Origin: Thalassospira xiamenensis M-5 = DSM 17429
Lineage (GTDB): Bacteria > Pseudomonadota > Alphaproteobacteria > Rhodospirillales > Thalassospiraceae
Direction: 5' to 3'
DNA length: 64,000 nt
NCBI RefSeq assembly: GCF_000300235.2
Contig: NZ_CP004388.1
Coordinates: 2,337,501-2,401,500, forward strand
Shown here: piece after piece, positions 26,454 to 35,296 of the stretch
Position numbering within the stretch: position 1 is the first letter of the stretch
Layout of the letters: each line of letters starts with the position of its first letter
Position numbers and translations under genes: made by a program
The notes under the pieces: generated by a model
The model's input: only the letters and a program-made list of their open reading frames with translations
Databases searched by the model: none
Told to the model about the DNA's origin: nothing

Positions 26454-27567
26454 CGATGAACACTGCCGCCTGAAGCTTGTCCCGGCCATAGCGCGCCATA
26501 AGGTCAAACTCGTTGCGCAGGATCGGTGTCGATACGCAATCGCTGCCACTAAACGGTTCGTGATCCTCGCCAATATCAGGATCGGTGACATAGACATACC
26601 GGTCATCAAATCCCGAAACCACGACCCAATGCGGGATTTTATCGCCGTAAATCCGATACTGGCTGATCAGAACAAGCGCGATCTTGCCCTGTTTTGACCG
26701 TTCCTCGATTTCCGCAATGCTAAACGGCCCGGTGGTCACCGGAATGCCTGCTTCACGTGCCTGACGGGCGAAATCATAATGCACCAGCTCCACGACCTCG
26801 CGGTTTTTGGGTTCGCGCACGGTATCGACAAAAAGCGGCCCGTCTCGGCTGCTTAAAACCTCGACATCAAATCCGCGCCGATGTGCCGCAAGTCCAAGGC
26901 CAAGTGGCCCGCACCCGCCATGCCCCGACGTCATGAAAATCGTCGTCGCCTCCCGCCAAAGCGCAATCTCCTGATTGCGATCCATTTCAATATCGGGATC
27001 ATGGGCATTCATCGCCATCATCAACGCCGCCGGACCACAGGTAAACGGCAATGTCTGATGATAAAAATGGATCGGTGATGGCCGACGCAATGATTGCGGC
27101 ACCAGAACCCGTTCCATACGCAACGCGTCGGAATGGTCGGGATAATAATCCGGATAAAGCGCAAATTCGCGGTAACCTGCCGCCTTGAACAGACGGATCG
27201 CCGTATCGTTATCCAGATTGACTTCAAGACGCAGGATCGGCGCGCCGAAATCAAGGCTCAGCTCCTCGGCCCGGTTCAAAAGTGCGCGGCCAATACCCAG
27301 CCCACGATGTTCGGCCAGCACCGCCATGGAATAAAGCCGCGCCATCGCAACGTTGGACCTGAAAATCACCAGCGCATAGCCAATCACCCCCCCGCCCTTC
27401 TCGGCAACGCACAGACGCGCGGTATCGATACCAAGGAAACGCTTGAACGCGCGGCGTGACAGACGGTCGATGGCAAAAGATTGGTTTTCGATGGCACAAA
27501 GGGCATCCAGATCGCCCTCGACCGCCATACGAAGTGATAAGTCGCTCAAAACGGCACCTTCAAACAC
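26437..27567 (-). CDS. GNAT acetyltransferase fused to C39-family cysteine peptidase
   Basis: Up to 376 residues. The first ~155 form a GNAT domain (LAEHRGLGIGRALLNRAEEL is the acetyl-CoA loop) similar to the one in the convergent ATP-grasp protein. The rest is a papain-like C39 domain: catalytic Cys in LPFTCGPAALMMAM, His in IPHWVVVSGFDD and Asp in VYVTDPD. C39 peptidases usually cut after double-Gly leaders, but this one has no transporter part. Start: GTG 27567, or TTG 27549, which has GAAGG 7 nt upstream. It probably works with the ligase, either trimming or transferring a peptide. Confidence 0.85.
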   Translation of the reverse strand: MFEGAVLSDLSLRMAVEGDLDALCAIENQSFAIDRLSRRAFKRFLGIDTARLCVAEKGGGVIGYALVIFRSNVAMARLYSMAVLAEHRGLGIGRALLNRAEELSLDFGAPILRLEVNLDNDTAIRLFKAAGYREFALYPDYYPDHSDALRMERVLVPQSLRRPSPIHFYHQTLPFTCGPAALMMAMNAHDPDIEMDRNQEIALWREATTIFMTSGHGGCGPLGLGLAAHRRGFDVEVLSSRDGPLFVDTVREPKNREVVELVHYDFARQAREAGIPVTTGPFSIAEIEERSKQGKIALVLISQYRIYGDKIPHWVVVSGFDDRYVYVTDPDIGEDHEPFSGSDCVSTPILRNEFDLMARYGRDKLQAAVFIEKRAG

Positions 27568-27661
27568 ATGGCATGCGCGCCATTGTCGCGCGCCGTGACC
27601 ATATCGTTCTAATCTCTCGAAACTTAAAGTGCAATTTTGGCAGATGTGTCACGCAAAAACG

Positions 27662-29434
27662 CTATCCTGCCTCTACGGTCGCGATGCCGTCGCCATCCTG
27701 ATCCGGGTTGATGATCATTGGGTCAAGGGCGGCAATCGCGGCATATTGGGATAAAAACACCTGCCCGCTCAGATGCGATAAAAACGCGGTGCGCGCCAAC
27801 CGGTCCATCACCGGTCCCTTGACCTCAGATAGATGGAATTTAACCCCGGCATCGCGCAGACGCAGATTGATATCTTCAAGGCTTTCAAGACCGCTGGCGT
27901 CAATTTCATTAATCGCCGGACACATCAAAATCACATGCGCCAAACCCGGATTCTTCGCCACCAGATCATAAATCCGGTCTTCCAGATAACGGCTATTGGC
28001 AAAATAAAGACTTTCATCGGGGCGTACTGTTAAAACCCGCGTGCCGGTCAAAACCTGATGTCGATGGATATTGCGAAAATGTTCGGTTCCAGGCACCAGA
28101 CCGACCACCGCAATATGCGGGCGGCTGGTGTGATGCAGATGCAAAATGATCGACAGCAGCACACCGCTGATCACCCCCGGCTCGACACCAAACAAAAGCG
28201 TTACGGCAATGGTTGCCATCATCGCGCTGAAATCGCGTTTCGAATAAACCCAGACCCGCCGGATCGCCGCAATATCCACAAGGCTTAATACCGCGACAAT
28301 GATGGTTGCGGCCAATGTCGCATGCGGCAGAAAATACAAAAGCGGCGTTAAGAAAAATGTCGCCGCCCCAATCGCAATCGCGGTTATCAAACCGGCGGCG
28401 GGTGTTTGCGCCCCGGCATCGAAATTCACCACCGACCGGGCAAACCCGCCCGTCACCGGATATCCGCCCGAAAAACCGGCGGCGATGTTCGATGCGCCAA
28501 GGGCAATCAATTCCTGATCGGGAACAATGCGCTGGCGGCGCTTGGCCGCCAATGTCTGGGCAACCGAAACCGATTCAACAAATCCGATCACGCTGATCAG
28601 CAATGCCGGCACCAAAAATTGCACGACAAGTTCCGGGTCAAAGGATGGGATCGACAGCCCGGGAAACCCGACCGGAACATCGCCAACAATCCGCACGCCC
28701 ACCGCCGCCAGATCAAACTGCCAGACCAGCCATGTTGTGACGATCACCACCAGAACCGGCCCCGCCTTGGTCAAGAACGACGCCCAAACCCTGGCCATCC
28801 CCAACCGCACCAGAAGCGACCCCATCGACATCCGCACCCAAAACAGGAAAATCAGGCTGCCAATCCCGATCAAAACCGTCGAAAGGTTGCTGCCTGCAAC
28901 GGATCGCACAATCGCAATCGCGGTCTGCACCGCATTTCCCGACGGGATCTGAAGGCCCAGAATATGGCGCACCTGCCCCAACGCGATCAGGATGCCCGAT
29001 GCGGTAATGAAACCTGATATGACCGGATGGCTCAAAAAGCTGGCCAGAAATCCCAAACGGAAAATCCCCATCGCCAGCAACATCAAACCCGACATCACCG
29101 CCAATGTCACCGCCGCCATTAGGGCATTAACGCCCTCGGGCAATTGTGCCGCCCCAATGGTCGATGCCGTCATCAATGAAATGACCGCAACCGGCCCGAC
29201 GGCCAGGGCACGGGACGTGCCAAACACCGCATAGGCAATCAATGGCAGGATAGAAGCATAAAGCCCGACTTCGGGCGGCAATCCCGCCAGCATCGCATAA
29301 GCCAGACTTTGCGGGATCAACATTACCGTCACGATCACCGCCGCCGTCATATCGTTGGCGGCGTCGTGTCGGTTATAGGTCCGTCCCCAGTCAAGGATCG
29401 GAAAATAACGGTGCAACCGTTTCACATTCGGCAC
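27662..29434 (-). CDS. SulP-family anion transporter with STAS domain
   Basis: A 590-residue SulP (SLC26-like) permease. About 12 membrane segments begin with NDMTAAVIVTVMLIPQSLAYAMLAGLPPEVGLY, the SulP signature region. The cytosolic C-terminal ~130 residues form a STAS domain (VILMCPAINEIDASGLESLEDI). Such carriers move sulfate, bicarbonate or other anions. It is on the same strand as and directly downstream of the persulfide-detoxification genes (65 nt), so sulfate or sulfite export is plausible but not proven. Confidence 0.92.
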   Translation of the reverse strand: MPNVKRLHRYFPILDWGRTYNRHDAANDMTAAVIVTVMLIPQSLAYAMLAGLPPEVGLYASILPLIAYAVFGTSRALAVGPVAVISLMTASTIGAAQLPEGVNALMAAVTLAVMSGLMLLAMGIFRLGFLASFLSHPVISGFITASGILIALGQVRHILGLQIPSGNAVQTAIAIVRSVAGSNLSTVLIGIGSLIFLFWVRMSMGSLLVRLGMARVWASFLTKAGPVLVVIVTTWLVWQFDLAAVGVRIVGDVPVGFPGLSIPSFDPELVVQFLVPALLISVIGFVESVSVAQTLAAKRRQRIVPDQELIALGASNIAAGFSGGYPVTGGFARSVVNFDAGAQTPAAGLITAIAIGAATFFLTPLLYFLPHATLAATIIVAVLSLVDIAAIRRVWVYSKRDFSAMMATIAVTLLFGVEPGVISGVLLSIILHLHHTSRPHIAVVGLVPGTEHFRNIHRHQVLTGTRVLTVRPDESLYFANSRYLEDRIYDLVAKNPGLAHVILMCPAINEIDASGLESLEDINLRLRDAGVKFHLSEVKGPVMDRLARTAFLSHLSGQVFLSQYAAIAALDPMIINPDQDGDGIATVEAG

Positions 29435-29498
29435 TCCGGGCCATCAAGGCCACAAATCACGTCGGCCCGTTTCCGCCAATGGCCGCACCGCTGAATTA

Positions 29499-29927
29499 TC
29501 AGCTCCGTGCGGCAATCCGCGGTGCCAGACCAGACATGTCATACCCCGCATCCGCAGCCGTTTTGACAATATCCTCGACCGGCATCTTCCCGGCATTGGC
29601 AAGCGACCACAAAATCGCGCAACGCGTTCCGGTCCGGCAATAGGCAAAGACCGGTTTGGGGGCTTCGTTCAACGCCTTGGCAAAGGCATCGGCATCGCCA
29701 TCCTGCACATTGCCACTCATCACGGGTTGAAACACCGCCGTAAGGCCAAGTTCCTCGGCCCGCGCCTTGACCGCACTAAACGGTGGCTGGCCGGGATCTT
29801 CATTGTCCGGCCGGTTGCAAATGATCGTCTTGAAACCGGCTTGGGCAATGTGATCCAGTGCCTCAATCGGCATCTGGGGCGATACGGTAAGATCGTCATT
29901 CAGGCGTTTCATCGTCCTTGCATCCAT
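29499..29927 (-). CDS. TIGR01244/DUF442 beta-lactamase hydrolase-like sulfurtransferase/phosphatase
   Basis: About 142 residues. CRTGTRC (97-103) is the Cys-x5-Arg P-loop of the DUF442 (Blh N-terminal) family, and KTIICNRPDNEDPGQP precedes it. In Alphaproteobacteria this domain is often fused to, or next to, an ETHE1-like dioxygenase and acts as a sulfur carrier/transferase in hydrogen sulfide detoxification. The start is uncertain: ATG 29927 is chosen by family length, with ATG 29912 or an upstream start at 29963 possible. It follows the dioxygenase gene by 32 nt, consistent with one operon. Confidence 0.85.
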   Translation of the reverse strand: MDARTMKRLNDDLTVSPQMPIEALDHIAQAGFKTIICNRPDNEDPGQPPFSAVKARAEELGLTAVFQPVMSGNVQDGDADAFAKALNEAPKPVFAYCRTGTRCAILWSLANAGKMPVEDIVKTAADAGYDMSGLAPRIAARS

Positions 29928-29959
29928 TCTTTCGCGTCGGAATCGTCCCGCCTTTGCCC

Positions 29960-30868
29960 TCAAAGGCTGTTAAGCGGGATCTTGAGATAACGGATGCCAT
30001 TATCTTCGGCTGGTGGCAACTCCCCAGCGCGCATATTTACCTGAACCGATGGCAGGATCAGGCGCGGCATATCCAATGTCGCGTCCTTGGCCTTGCGCAT
30101 TTTGGTGAATTGATCCTCGCTGATACCTTCGCGAACATGGACATTATGGGCGCGTTCTTCGGCCACCGTGGTTTCCCAGATATAAATATCGCGCCCCGGT
30201 GCCTTGTAATCATGGCAAAGAAACACCCGTGTTTCTCCCGGAAGGGCCAGAATCTTTTGCACCGACCGATAAAGTGTCGCCGCATCCCCACCCGGAAAAT
30301 CACATCTTGCGGTGCCAAAATCGGGCATGAACAACGTATCGCCGACAAAAACGCTATCACCAATCACATAGGACATGCAGGCGGGTGTATGCCCTGGCGT
30401 ATGCAGCGCACGCGCCGAAAGCCCGCCGATTTCAAACGTTTCCTCATCCTCGAACAGATGGTCGAACTGACTGCCGTCGCGCTGGAATTCCGTTCCGGCG
30501 TTAAACACCTTGCCAAATGTTTCCTGCACCACACTGATCTTTGATCCGATGCCCATGCGCCCGCCCAGTTTGTCCTTCAAATACGGGGCCGCCGACAGAT
30601 GATCGGCATGGACATGGGTTTCAAGTATCCATTGCACCGTAAGCCCTTCCTCGCGGACAAAGGCAACAATCGCATCGGCGGAAACGGTATTGGTCCGGCC
30701 ACTTGCCGGGTCATAATCCAGGACCGAGTCAATAATCGCGCAACAACTGCTTTGCGGATCGCGCACCACATAGCTGATCGTAAAGGTCGCCTCGTCAAAA
30801 AATGCCTTCACCACCGGCATTTTCGATTTGTCCGCCCGAAGCGACGGTTTGCCTGATCCGATACTCAT
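29960..30868 (-). CDS. ETHE1-like MBL-fold persulfide dioxygenase (Blh-type)
   Basis: A 302-residue metallo-beta-lactamase-fold enzyme. ETHVHADHLSAA holds the HxHxDH motif, LHTPGHTPACMSY and VFVGDTLFMPDFG the next metal ligands, and FLCHDY the last His. These match the ETHE1/Blh group, which oxidises glutathione persulfide to sulfite with one Fe. GGAGGAG lies 5 nt before ATG 30868. It sits with a DUF442 sulfurtransferase, a DUF2892 membrane protein and SulP, the arrangement typical of BigR/SqrR-controlled sulfide defence. Confidence 0.9.
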   Translation of the reverse strand: MSIGSGKPSLRADKSKMPVVKAFFDEATFTISYVVRDPQSSCCAIIDSVLDYDPASGRTNTVSADAIVAFVREEGLTVQWILETHVHADHLSAAPYLKDKLGGRMGIGSKISVVQETFGKVFNAGTEFQRDGSQFDHLFEDEETFEIGGLSARALHTPGHTPACMSYVIGDSVFVGDTLFMPDFGTARCDFPGGDAATLYRSVQKILALPGETRVFLCHDYKAPGRDIYIWETTVAEERAHNVHVREGISEDQFTKMRKAKDATLDMPRLILPSVQVNMRAGELPPAEDNGIRYLKIPLNSL

Positions 30869-30902
30869 GCCACTCCTCCGGTATTGTCGGACGCCGATAA
30901 TG

Positions 30903-31133
30903 CTAGTTCGTGGATGTCTGACAGGTGCAAATACCCAAAATGCGATACAGCAGGCAGAATCGCATAACCCCGGTCAACAGGATGACCGCGCCCACAATCA
31001 TCGCAAGCCAGCCAAAACCGCCAAGGGTGGCAAACGGACCGGCCTCGGTCGCAAGAACGAACGGCAATACAATCAGGACAAGACCAAGGATGATCCGTAC
31101 CACACGATCAAATGTTCCAACATTGGCTTTCAT
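30903..31133 (-). CDS. DUF2892 (YgaP-type) inner membrane protein
   Basis: A 76-residue protein starting MKANVGTFDRVVRIILG, the DUF2892 consensus, with two membrane helices and a Cys-bearing tail (FCLLYRILGICTC). The same domain forms the membrane anchor of the rhodanese YgaP. It is first in the sulfide-detoxification operon, and an inverted repeat (31181-31199) lies about 48-66 nt upstream. Confidence 0.9.
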   Translation of the reverse strand: MKANVGTFDRVVRIILGLVLIVLPFVLATEAGPFATLGGFGWLAMIVGAVILLTGVMRFCLLYRILGICTCQTSTN

Positions 31134-31180
31134 CGCGAAACTCCGCTTTTTAAATGGATGAATAATCTCTGGCTGAGAGG

Positions 31181-31199
31181 TTATAATTAAACATTATAA
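31181..31199. promoter_or_regulatory. AT-rich palindrome, candidate BigR/SqrR operator
   Basis: TTATAATTAAACATTATAA has perfect 7-nt arms around TAAAC. ArsR-type sulfide sensors (BigR, SqrR, YgaV) bind AT-rich palindromes ahead of such operons. No ArsR gene is in the window, so the assignment is inferred from operon content. Confidence 0.5.
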
Positions 31200-31332
31200 T
31201 AATCAAATGTAATTTTATCATTTTTTTGTGTTAAAAATGATCCATCGCAATGCAATGCACAAAACCGCCCGGTTGCGGTCCTTTCCCGCGCGTGCTAAGC
31301 CCCTCTCGAATCAAAATTTCTGGGGATGGTTC

Positions 31333-32073
31333 ATGACCGACAACGTTGCATCACAACCCGAAAATGCCTCAACACCTGATTGGCCTGTCTGGCAGGCACA
31401 AAATCCGGCGGGCACATTTTCCCAGTGGCTCAAGGCGTGTGTTGCCGATGATTGGCACAAGGTCACCCACCATCCCTTTACCGATGCCTGGGGCAAGGCC
31501 GCGGTTCCCGACCGCAATCTCAAAAACTATCTGATTCAGGACCACCGTTTTATCGACCGGTTTGTTGCCCTTCTGGCCGGTGCCGTATCACGTGCGCCAA
31601 CGCTGCCGGACCGGATTCCGGCCTGCCAGTTTCTCGCCCTTCTGACCGGACCGGAAAACACCTATTTCGAACGATCACTTGATGCGCTGGGCGTCACCGA
31701 ACAGGAACGCCGCGAAATGCCGGATTGGGACGTCACGAGCGCCTTCAAGGATCTGATGCGCACCGCCATGGAAAGCAACGACTACGCCAGCATGCTGGCG
31801 GTTCTGGCCGTGGCCGAAGGCACCTATCTTGGCTGGGCGGATCGGGTTCACAATGAAATCGAAAGCCACCCCACAGAATTCTGGTACGCCGAATGGCTTG
31901 ATCTGCATATCGGGACCTATTTCGAAAGTGTCGTCGCCTTCCTCAATGATCAGCTCGATAAAACCGGACCGACACTCGATGACACGGCCCGTGCAAACTG
32001 TCTTTCCTGTTTTCGCAAGGCAACCGAACTTGAAGTCCGGTTCTTTGACGCTGCATGGGGTTCACAAACGTGA
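31333..32073 (+). CDS. TenA-family protein (TenA_E-like)
   Basis: A 246-residue all-helical TenA/THI-4 protein: WHKVTHHPFTDAWGKAAVPDRNLKNYLIQDHRFIDRF is the N-terminal family region, and AVAEGTYLGWADR occupies the place where classic TenA has its nucleophilic Cys. Here a Glu and no Cys are seen, the feature of the TenA_E branch. TenA proteins hydrolyse aminopyrimidines for thiamine salvage; TenA_E members are thought to act on related intermediates. GGGGAT precedes ATG 31333; the frame upstream (31228) lacks a good site. It overlaps the next GNAT gene by 4 nt (GTGA). Confidence 0.85.
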   Translation: MTDNVASQPENASTPDWPVWQAQNPAGTFSQWLKACVADDWHKVTHHPFTDAWGKAAVPDRNLKNYLIQDHRFIDRFVALLAGAVSRAPTLPDRIPACQFLALLTGPENTYFERSLDALGVTEQERREMPDWDVTSAFKDLMRTAMESNDYASMLAVLAVAEGTYLGWADRVHNEIESHPTEFWYAEWLDLHIGTYFESVVAFLNDQLDKTGPTLDDTARANCLSCFRKATELEVRFFDAAWGSQT

Positions 32074-32552
32074 TCACCATCCGCCCGTATCGCGCAACCG
32101 ATGCATCGGTGCTGACCGAAATTTACACCCGTTCCGTCACGGAACTGGGATCACGTGCCTACAACCCTGATCAGGTCGGCATCTGGGCGTCTCTTGCCCC
32201 AACCGCAGAACGGTTTGCCGAACTGATGGATGATGGTCGGCTGCGCCTGATTGCGGTGGATGCAAACGACCGGGCCGTCGCCTTTTGCGATCTCGAAGCC
32301 GACGGGCATCTCCATTTTCTGTATGCCCTGCCCGAACTTGCCGGTACCGGTGCGGTCAGGATACTTTATGACGCCCTTGAAAAAGCGGCACGTGACCGCA
32401 ACATCGCAAAGCTCTATTCCGAAGCCAGCGAACTCGCCAAGGGCTTCCTGTTAAAACAGGGCTTTCACGTGGTTGAACGCCGCGATTTTGAAGTCGCCGG
32501 GGTCCCGATCCATAACTACGCCGTTGAAAAACGCCTGCGTCCTGTGACCTGA
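32070..32552 (+). CDS. GNAT N-acetyltransferase
   Basis: A 160-residue acetyltransferase starting ITIRPYRATDASVLTEIY. The acetyl-CoA loop is LPELAGTGAVRILYDALEKAA, and KLYSEASELAKGFLLKQGF is the typical C-terminal part in which a Tyr/Lys pair precedes the last strand. GTG 32070 overlapping the TenA stop is the likely start, with GGGG about 8 nt upstream; ATG 32055 is an alternative. Substrate unknown. Confidence 0.8.
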   Translation: MITIRPYRATDASVLTEIYTRSVTELGSRAYNPDQVGIWASLAPTAERFAELMDDGRLRLIAVDANDRAVAFCDLEADGHLHFLYALPELAGTGAVRILYDALEKAARDRNIAKLYSEASELAKGFLLKQGFHVVERRDFEVAGVPIHNYAVEKRLRPVT

Positions 32553-32566
32553 TGGCGGGCAAAATC

Positions 32567-32595
32567 AAAAGGCGGTCATTTCCCGACCGCCTTTT
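32567..32595. terminator. Bidirectional terminator between GNAT and pcaB
   Basis: AAAAGGCGGTC (32567-32577) pairs with GACCGCCTTTT (32585-32595) across a 7-nt loop, with A and T runs that serve both strands. It ends the pca operon and the tenA-GNAT unit. Confidence 0.85.
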
Positions 32596-32599
32596 CATG

Positions 32600-33940
32600 T
32601 CAACTGTCCTTGATCGCCCGACGGGCGGTTGTCACCACCCGCTCGACAAAGGCATCGGCCTGCCCGATATAATGCGCCGGATCGCGCAGCTTGGCCCAGT
32701 CGATCCCGACATCGGTAAGTTTTGGCAATTCATCAAACAGATTGCTTTGATTGGCGGCAGACCGCGAAAGCGCATCCTTGACCAGCTTGTCCGCCCCGTC
32801 ACGCCCAAGATGCTCGGCAAGGGCAAAGGTCGCGGCCTCCGCCAGCATCGCACCGCGTGACAGTTCAAGATTGGCCGCCATCCGGTCAGCATTGATCTTA
32901 AGGGTCGGCACCATATCAACCGCCTGCGCCAAGCCCGCCGCCGTCGCCATGACCATCTGCGGCAATGTCAGCCATTCCAGCAACCAGCTTGCCCCGGATC
33001 GTTCATGTTCATGTATCTGGCTTTGCGCAAATGTGCCAAGCTGCCCGGCATTGAACCGCGCCAATGTGATCAGCATTTCCGCCTGCACCGGATTGGATTT
33101 ATGCGGCATGGTCGATGATCCGCCGCCCTTGCCCGGCTGGACTTCAGCAATTTCGGATTGCGCCAGCAAAACAAGGTCCTGCCCCATCTTGCCAAGCGCA
33201 CCGCTCAGCGCGGTTAACTGTGCGGCAAAATCGACCAGAACATCGCGCTGGCTGTGCCACGGCATATCGGTTGGGGGCAGTTCAAGTTCATCGGCCAGAT
33301 TGCGTTCAACCTCAATCGCCTTGTCCCCGATGGATGCCAGCGTCCCTGCCGCCCCGCCAAAGCTTAACCGGAACAGATCGGCACATAATGTATCAATCCG
33401 CTGATCAATCCGCACCAATGGTGCCAGCCATCCGGCGGCCTTAAGCCCGAATGTGGTCGGCACGGCCTGTTGTGAACGGGTCCGCCCGATCATGACCGTT
33501 GCCCGGTGGGTTTCGGCCTGTGCAATCAATGCCTTGATCAGCTTGCGCGTCCGGCGGCGGATAATCCCCACCGCATCGCGAAGCCGCAACACAAGCCCGG
33601 TATCAACCACATCCTGACTGGTTGCACCAAAATGGACAAACCGTGCATCATCCCCGCCGACCTCGGCCTTAAGCGCCTTGACCAATGCCGGCACCGGCAC
33701 ACCGGCACTTGCCGTACCCGCCGCCAATGTCGCGGGATCGGGGCGAAATTCGCGGCACACATCGGCAATACGGTTCGCACTTGTTTCCGGGATCACGCCT
33801 GCGCGTGCTTCGGCCGATGCCAATGCCGCCTCGAACAGCACCATTGATGCGATCTGCGCATCGTCGGTAAACAGGGCGGCAATTTCCGCATCGGCAAACA
33901 GATTGCCAAGCATCGCGGAATCAAAGGGCGAAATCGTCAT
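32600..33940 (-). CDS. pcaB: 3-carboxy-cis,cis-muconate cycloisomerase
   Basis: A 446-residue fumarase/aspartase-superfamily enzyme. GGSSTMPHKSNPVQAEM is the superfamily signature loop; HFGATSQDVVDTGL is the second conserved region, which in PcaB carries an active-site His/Ser group. It lactonises 3-carboxymuconate from the ring-cleavage step to 4-carboxymuconolactone. It is the last gene of the pca operon, 139 nt after pcaF. Confidence 0.93.
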   Translation of the reverse strand: MTISPFDSAMLGNLFADAEIAALFTDDAQIASMVLFEAALASAEARAGVIPETSANRIADVCREFRPDPATLAAGTASAGVPVPALVKALKAEVGGDDARFVHFGATSQDVVDTGLVLRLRDAVGIIRRRTRKLIKALIAQAETHRATVMIGRTRSQQAVPTTFGLKAAGWLAPLVRIDQRIDTLCADLFRLSFGGAAGTLASIGDKAIEVERNLADELELPPTDMPWHSQRDVLVDFAAQLTALSGALGKMGQDLVLLAQSEIAEVQPGKGGGSSTMPHKSNPVQAEMLITLARFNAGQLGTFAQSQIHEHERSGASWLLEWLTLPQMVMATAAGLAQAVDMVPTLKINADRMAANLELSRGAMLAEAATFALAEHLGRDGADKLVKDALSRSAANQSNLFDELPKLTDVGIDWAKLRDPAHYIGQADAFVERVVTTARRAIKDS

Positions 33941-34079
33941 CTGGTTTGGTCCACCGTTTAAACAGGTGTTATTTCAGGTCCTTAGTGTCGCGCTGCCATG
34001 GCGTTCGGTCAACAACACAAAAAGAAGCCCCTGCCCGTTCTTCCAACGGCACAGGGGCCATTTTGAAATCAACCGATAA

Positions 34080-35285
34080 TCAGACCGCTTCAAGCACAAT
34101 GGCAATGCCCTGCCCGACGCCAATGCACATCGTCGCCAGCGCATATTTGCCGCCACTACGTTTCAACTGCATCGCAGCCGTCCCGGTGATACGTGCGCCC
34201 GACATGCCAAGCGGATGACCAAGCGCAATCGCCCCGCCATTCGGGTTCACACGCGCATCGTCATCGGCAATGCCAAGATCGCGCAATGTCGCAAGCCCCT
34301 GCGATGCAAAGGCCTCGTTCAGTTCAATCACGTCAAGCTGATCGGAGGTAAGACCAAGACGCGCCAGAAGCTTCTTGCTGGCCGGTGCCGGGCCAAAGCC
34401 CATGATGCGTGGCGCAACACCCGCCGTCGCACCTCCAACCACCTTGGCAATCGGTTTCAGGCCGTATTTCTTGACCGCCGCTTCCGATGCAATGATCAAT
34501 GCCGCCGCGCCGTCATTAACCCCCGATGCGTTGCCTGCCGTTACCGAACCACCTTCGCGGAACGGGGTTGGCAATTTACCCAGCTTTTCAACTGTCGTGC
34601 CCGGACGCGGATGTTCATCCTTGTCAACGATGATCGGGTCGGCCTTGCGCTGCGGAATGGTGACCGGCGTGATTTCCGCGGCCAGATTGCCGTTTTCCTG
34701 TGCCGCCACCGCCTTGTCCTGCGACCGGACGGCAAAGGCATCCTGATCGGCACGGCTGATCTTGAAATCCTCGGCGACGTTTTCACCGGTTTCGGGCATG
34801 GAATCAACGCCATACTGCTTTTTCATCACCGGATTGATGAAACGCCAGCCAATCGTGGTGTCATGGATTTCCGCATTGCGCGAAAAGGCCGTTTCGGCCT
34901 TTGGCATCACGAACGGCGCACGCGACATGCTTTCGACACCGCCCGCAATCATCAGATCGGCTTCACCCGATTTGATCGCGCGTGCGGCCATGATGATCGC
35001 GTCCATGCCCGACCCGCACAGACGGTTGACCGTCGTGCCAGTCACAGTTTCCGGCAATCCGGCCAAAAGCGACGACATGCGCGCCACGTTGCGATTGTCT
35101 TCCCCGGCCTGATTGGCACATCCGAAAATCACGTCATCGACATCGCCGAAATCAACATTCGGATTGCGTTCGATCAGTGCCTTTAGCGGAATGGCACCAA
35201 GGTCGTCCGCACGGACCGATGAAAGACTGCCGCCAAAACGGCCAATCGGGGTACGGATAAAATCGCAGATATAAGCATCAGCCAT
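34080..35285 (-). CDS. pcaF: 3-oxoadipyl-CoA thiolase
   Basis: A 401-residue thiolase. Cys90 in NRLCGSGMDAI is the acyl-enzyme nucleophile; GGAIALGHPLGMSG and TMCIGVGQG near the C-terminus hold the catalytic His and second Cys. The family subtype is PcaF rather than FadA, by length and by operon. It cleaves 3-oxoadipyl-CoA to succinyl-CoA and acetyl-CoA, the last pathway step. It lies 11 nt after pcaJ. Confidence 0.94.
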   Translation of the reverse strand: MADAYICDFIRTPIGRFGGSLSSVRADDLGAIPLKALIERNPNVDFGDVDDVIFGCANQAGEDNRNVARMSSLLAGLPETVTGTTVNRLCGSGMDAIIMAARAIKSGEADLMIAGGVESMSRAPFVMPKAETAFSRNAEIHDTTIGWRFINPVMKKQYGVDSMPETGENVAEDFKISRADQDAFAVRSQDKAVAAQENGNLAAEITPVTIPQRKADPIIVDKDEHPRPGTTVEKLGKLPTPFREGGSVTAGNASGVNDGAAALIIASEAAVKKYGLKPIAKVVGGATAGVAPRIMGFGPAPASKKLLARLGLTSDQLDVIELNEAFASQGLATLRDLGIADDDARVNPNGGAIALGHPLGMSGARITGTAAMQLKRSGGKYALATMCIGVGQGIAIVLEAV

Positions 35286-35296
35286 ATGTGGGGTCC

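Noticed and set aside
34215..35186. Plus-strand frame of 323 codons opposite pcaF
   Set aside because: Antisense shadow of a confident thiolase gene with Arg/His-biased composition.
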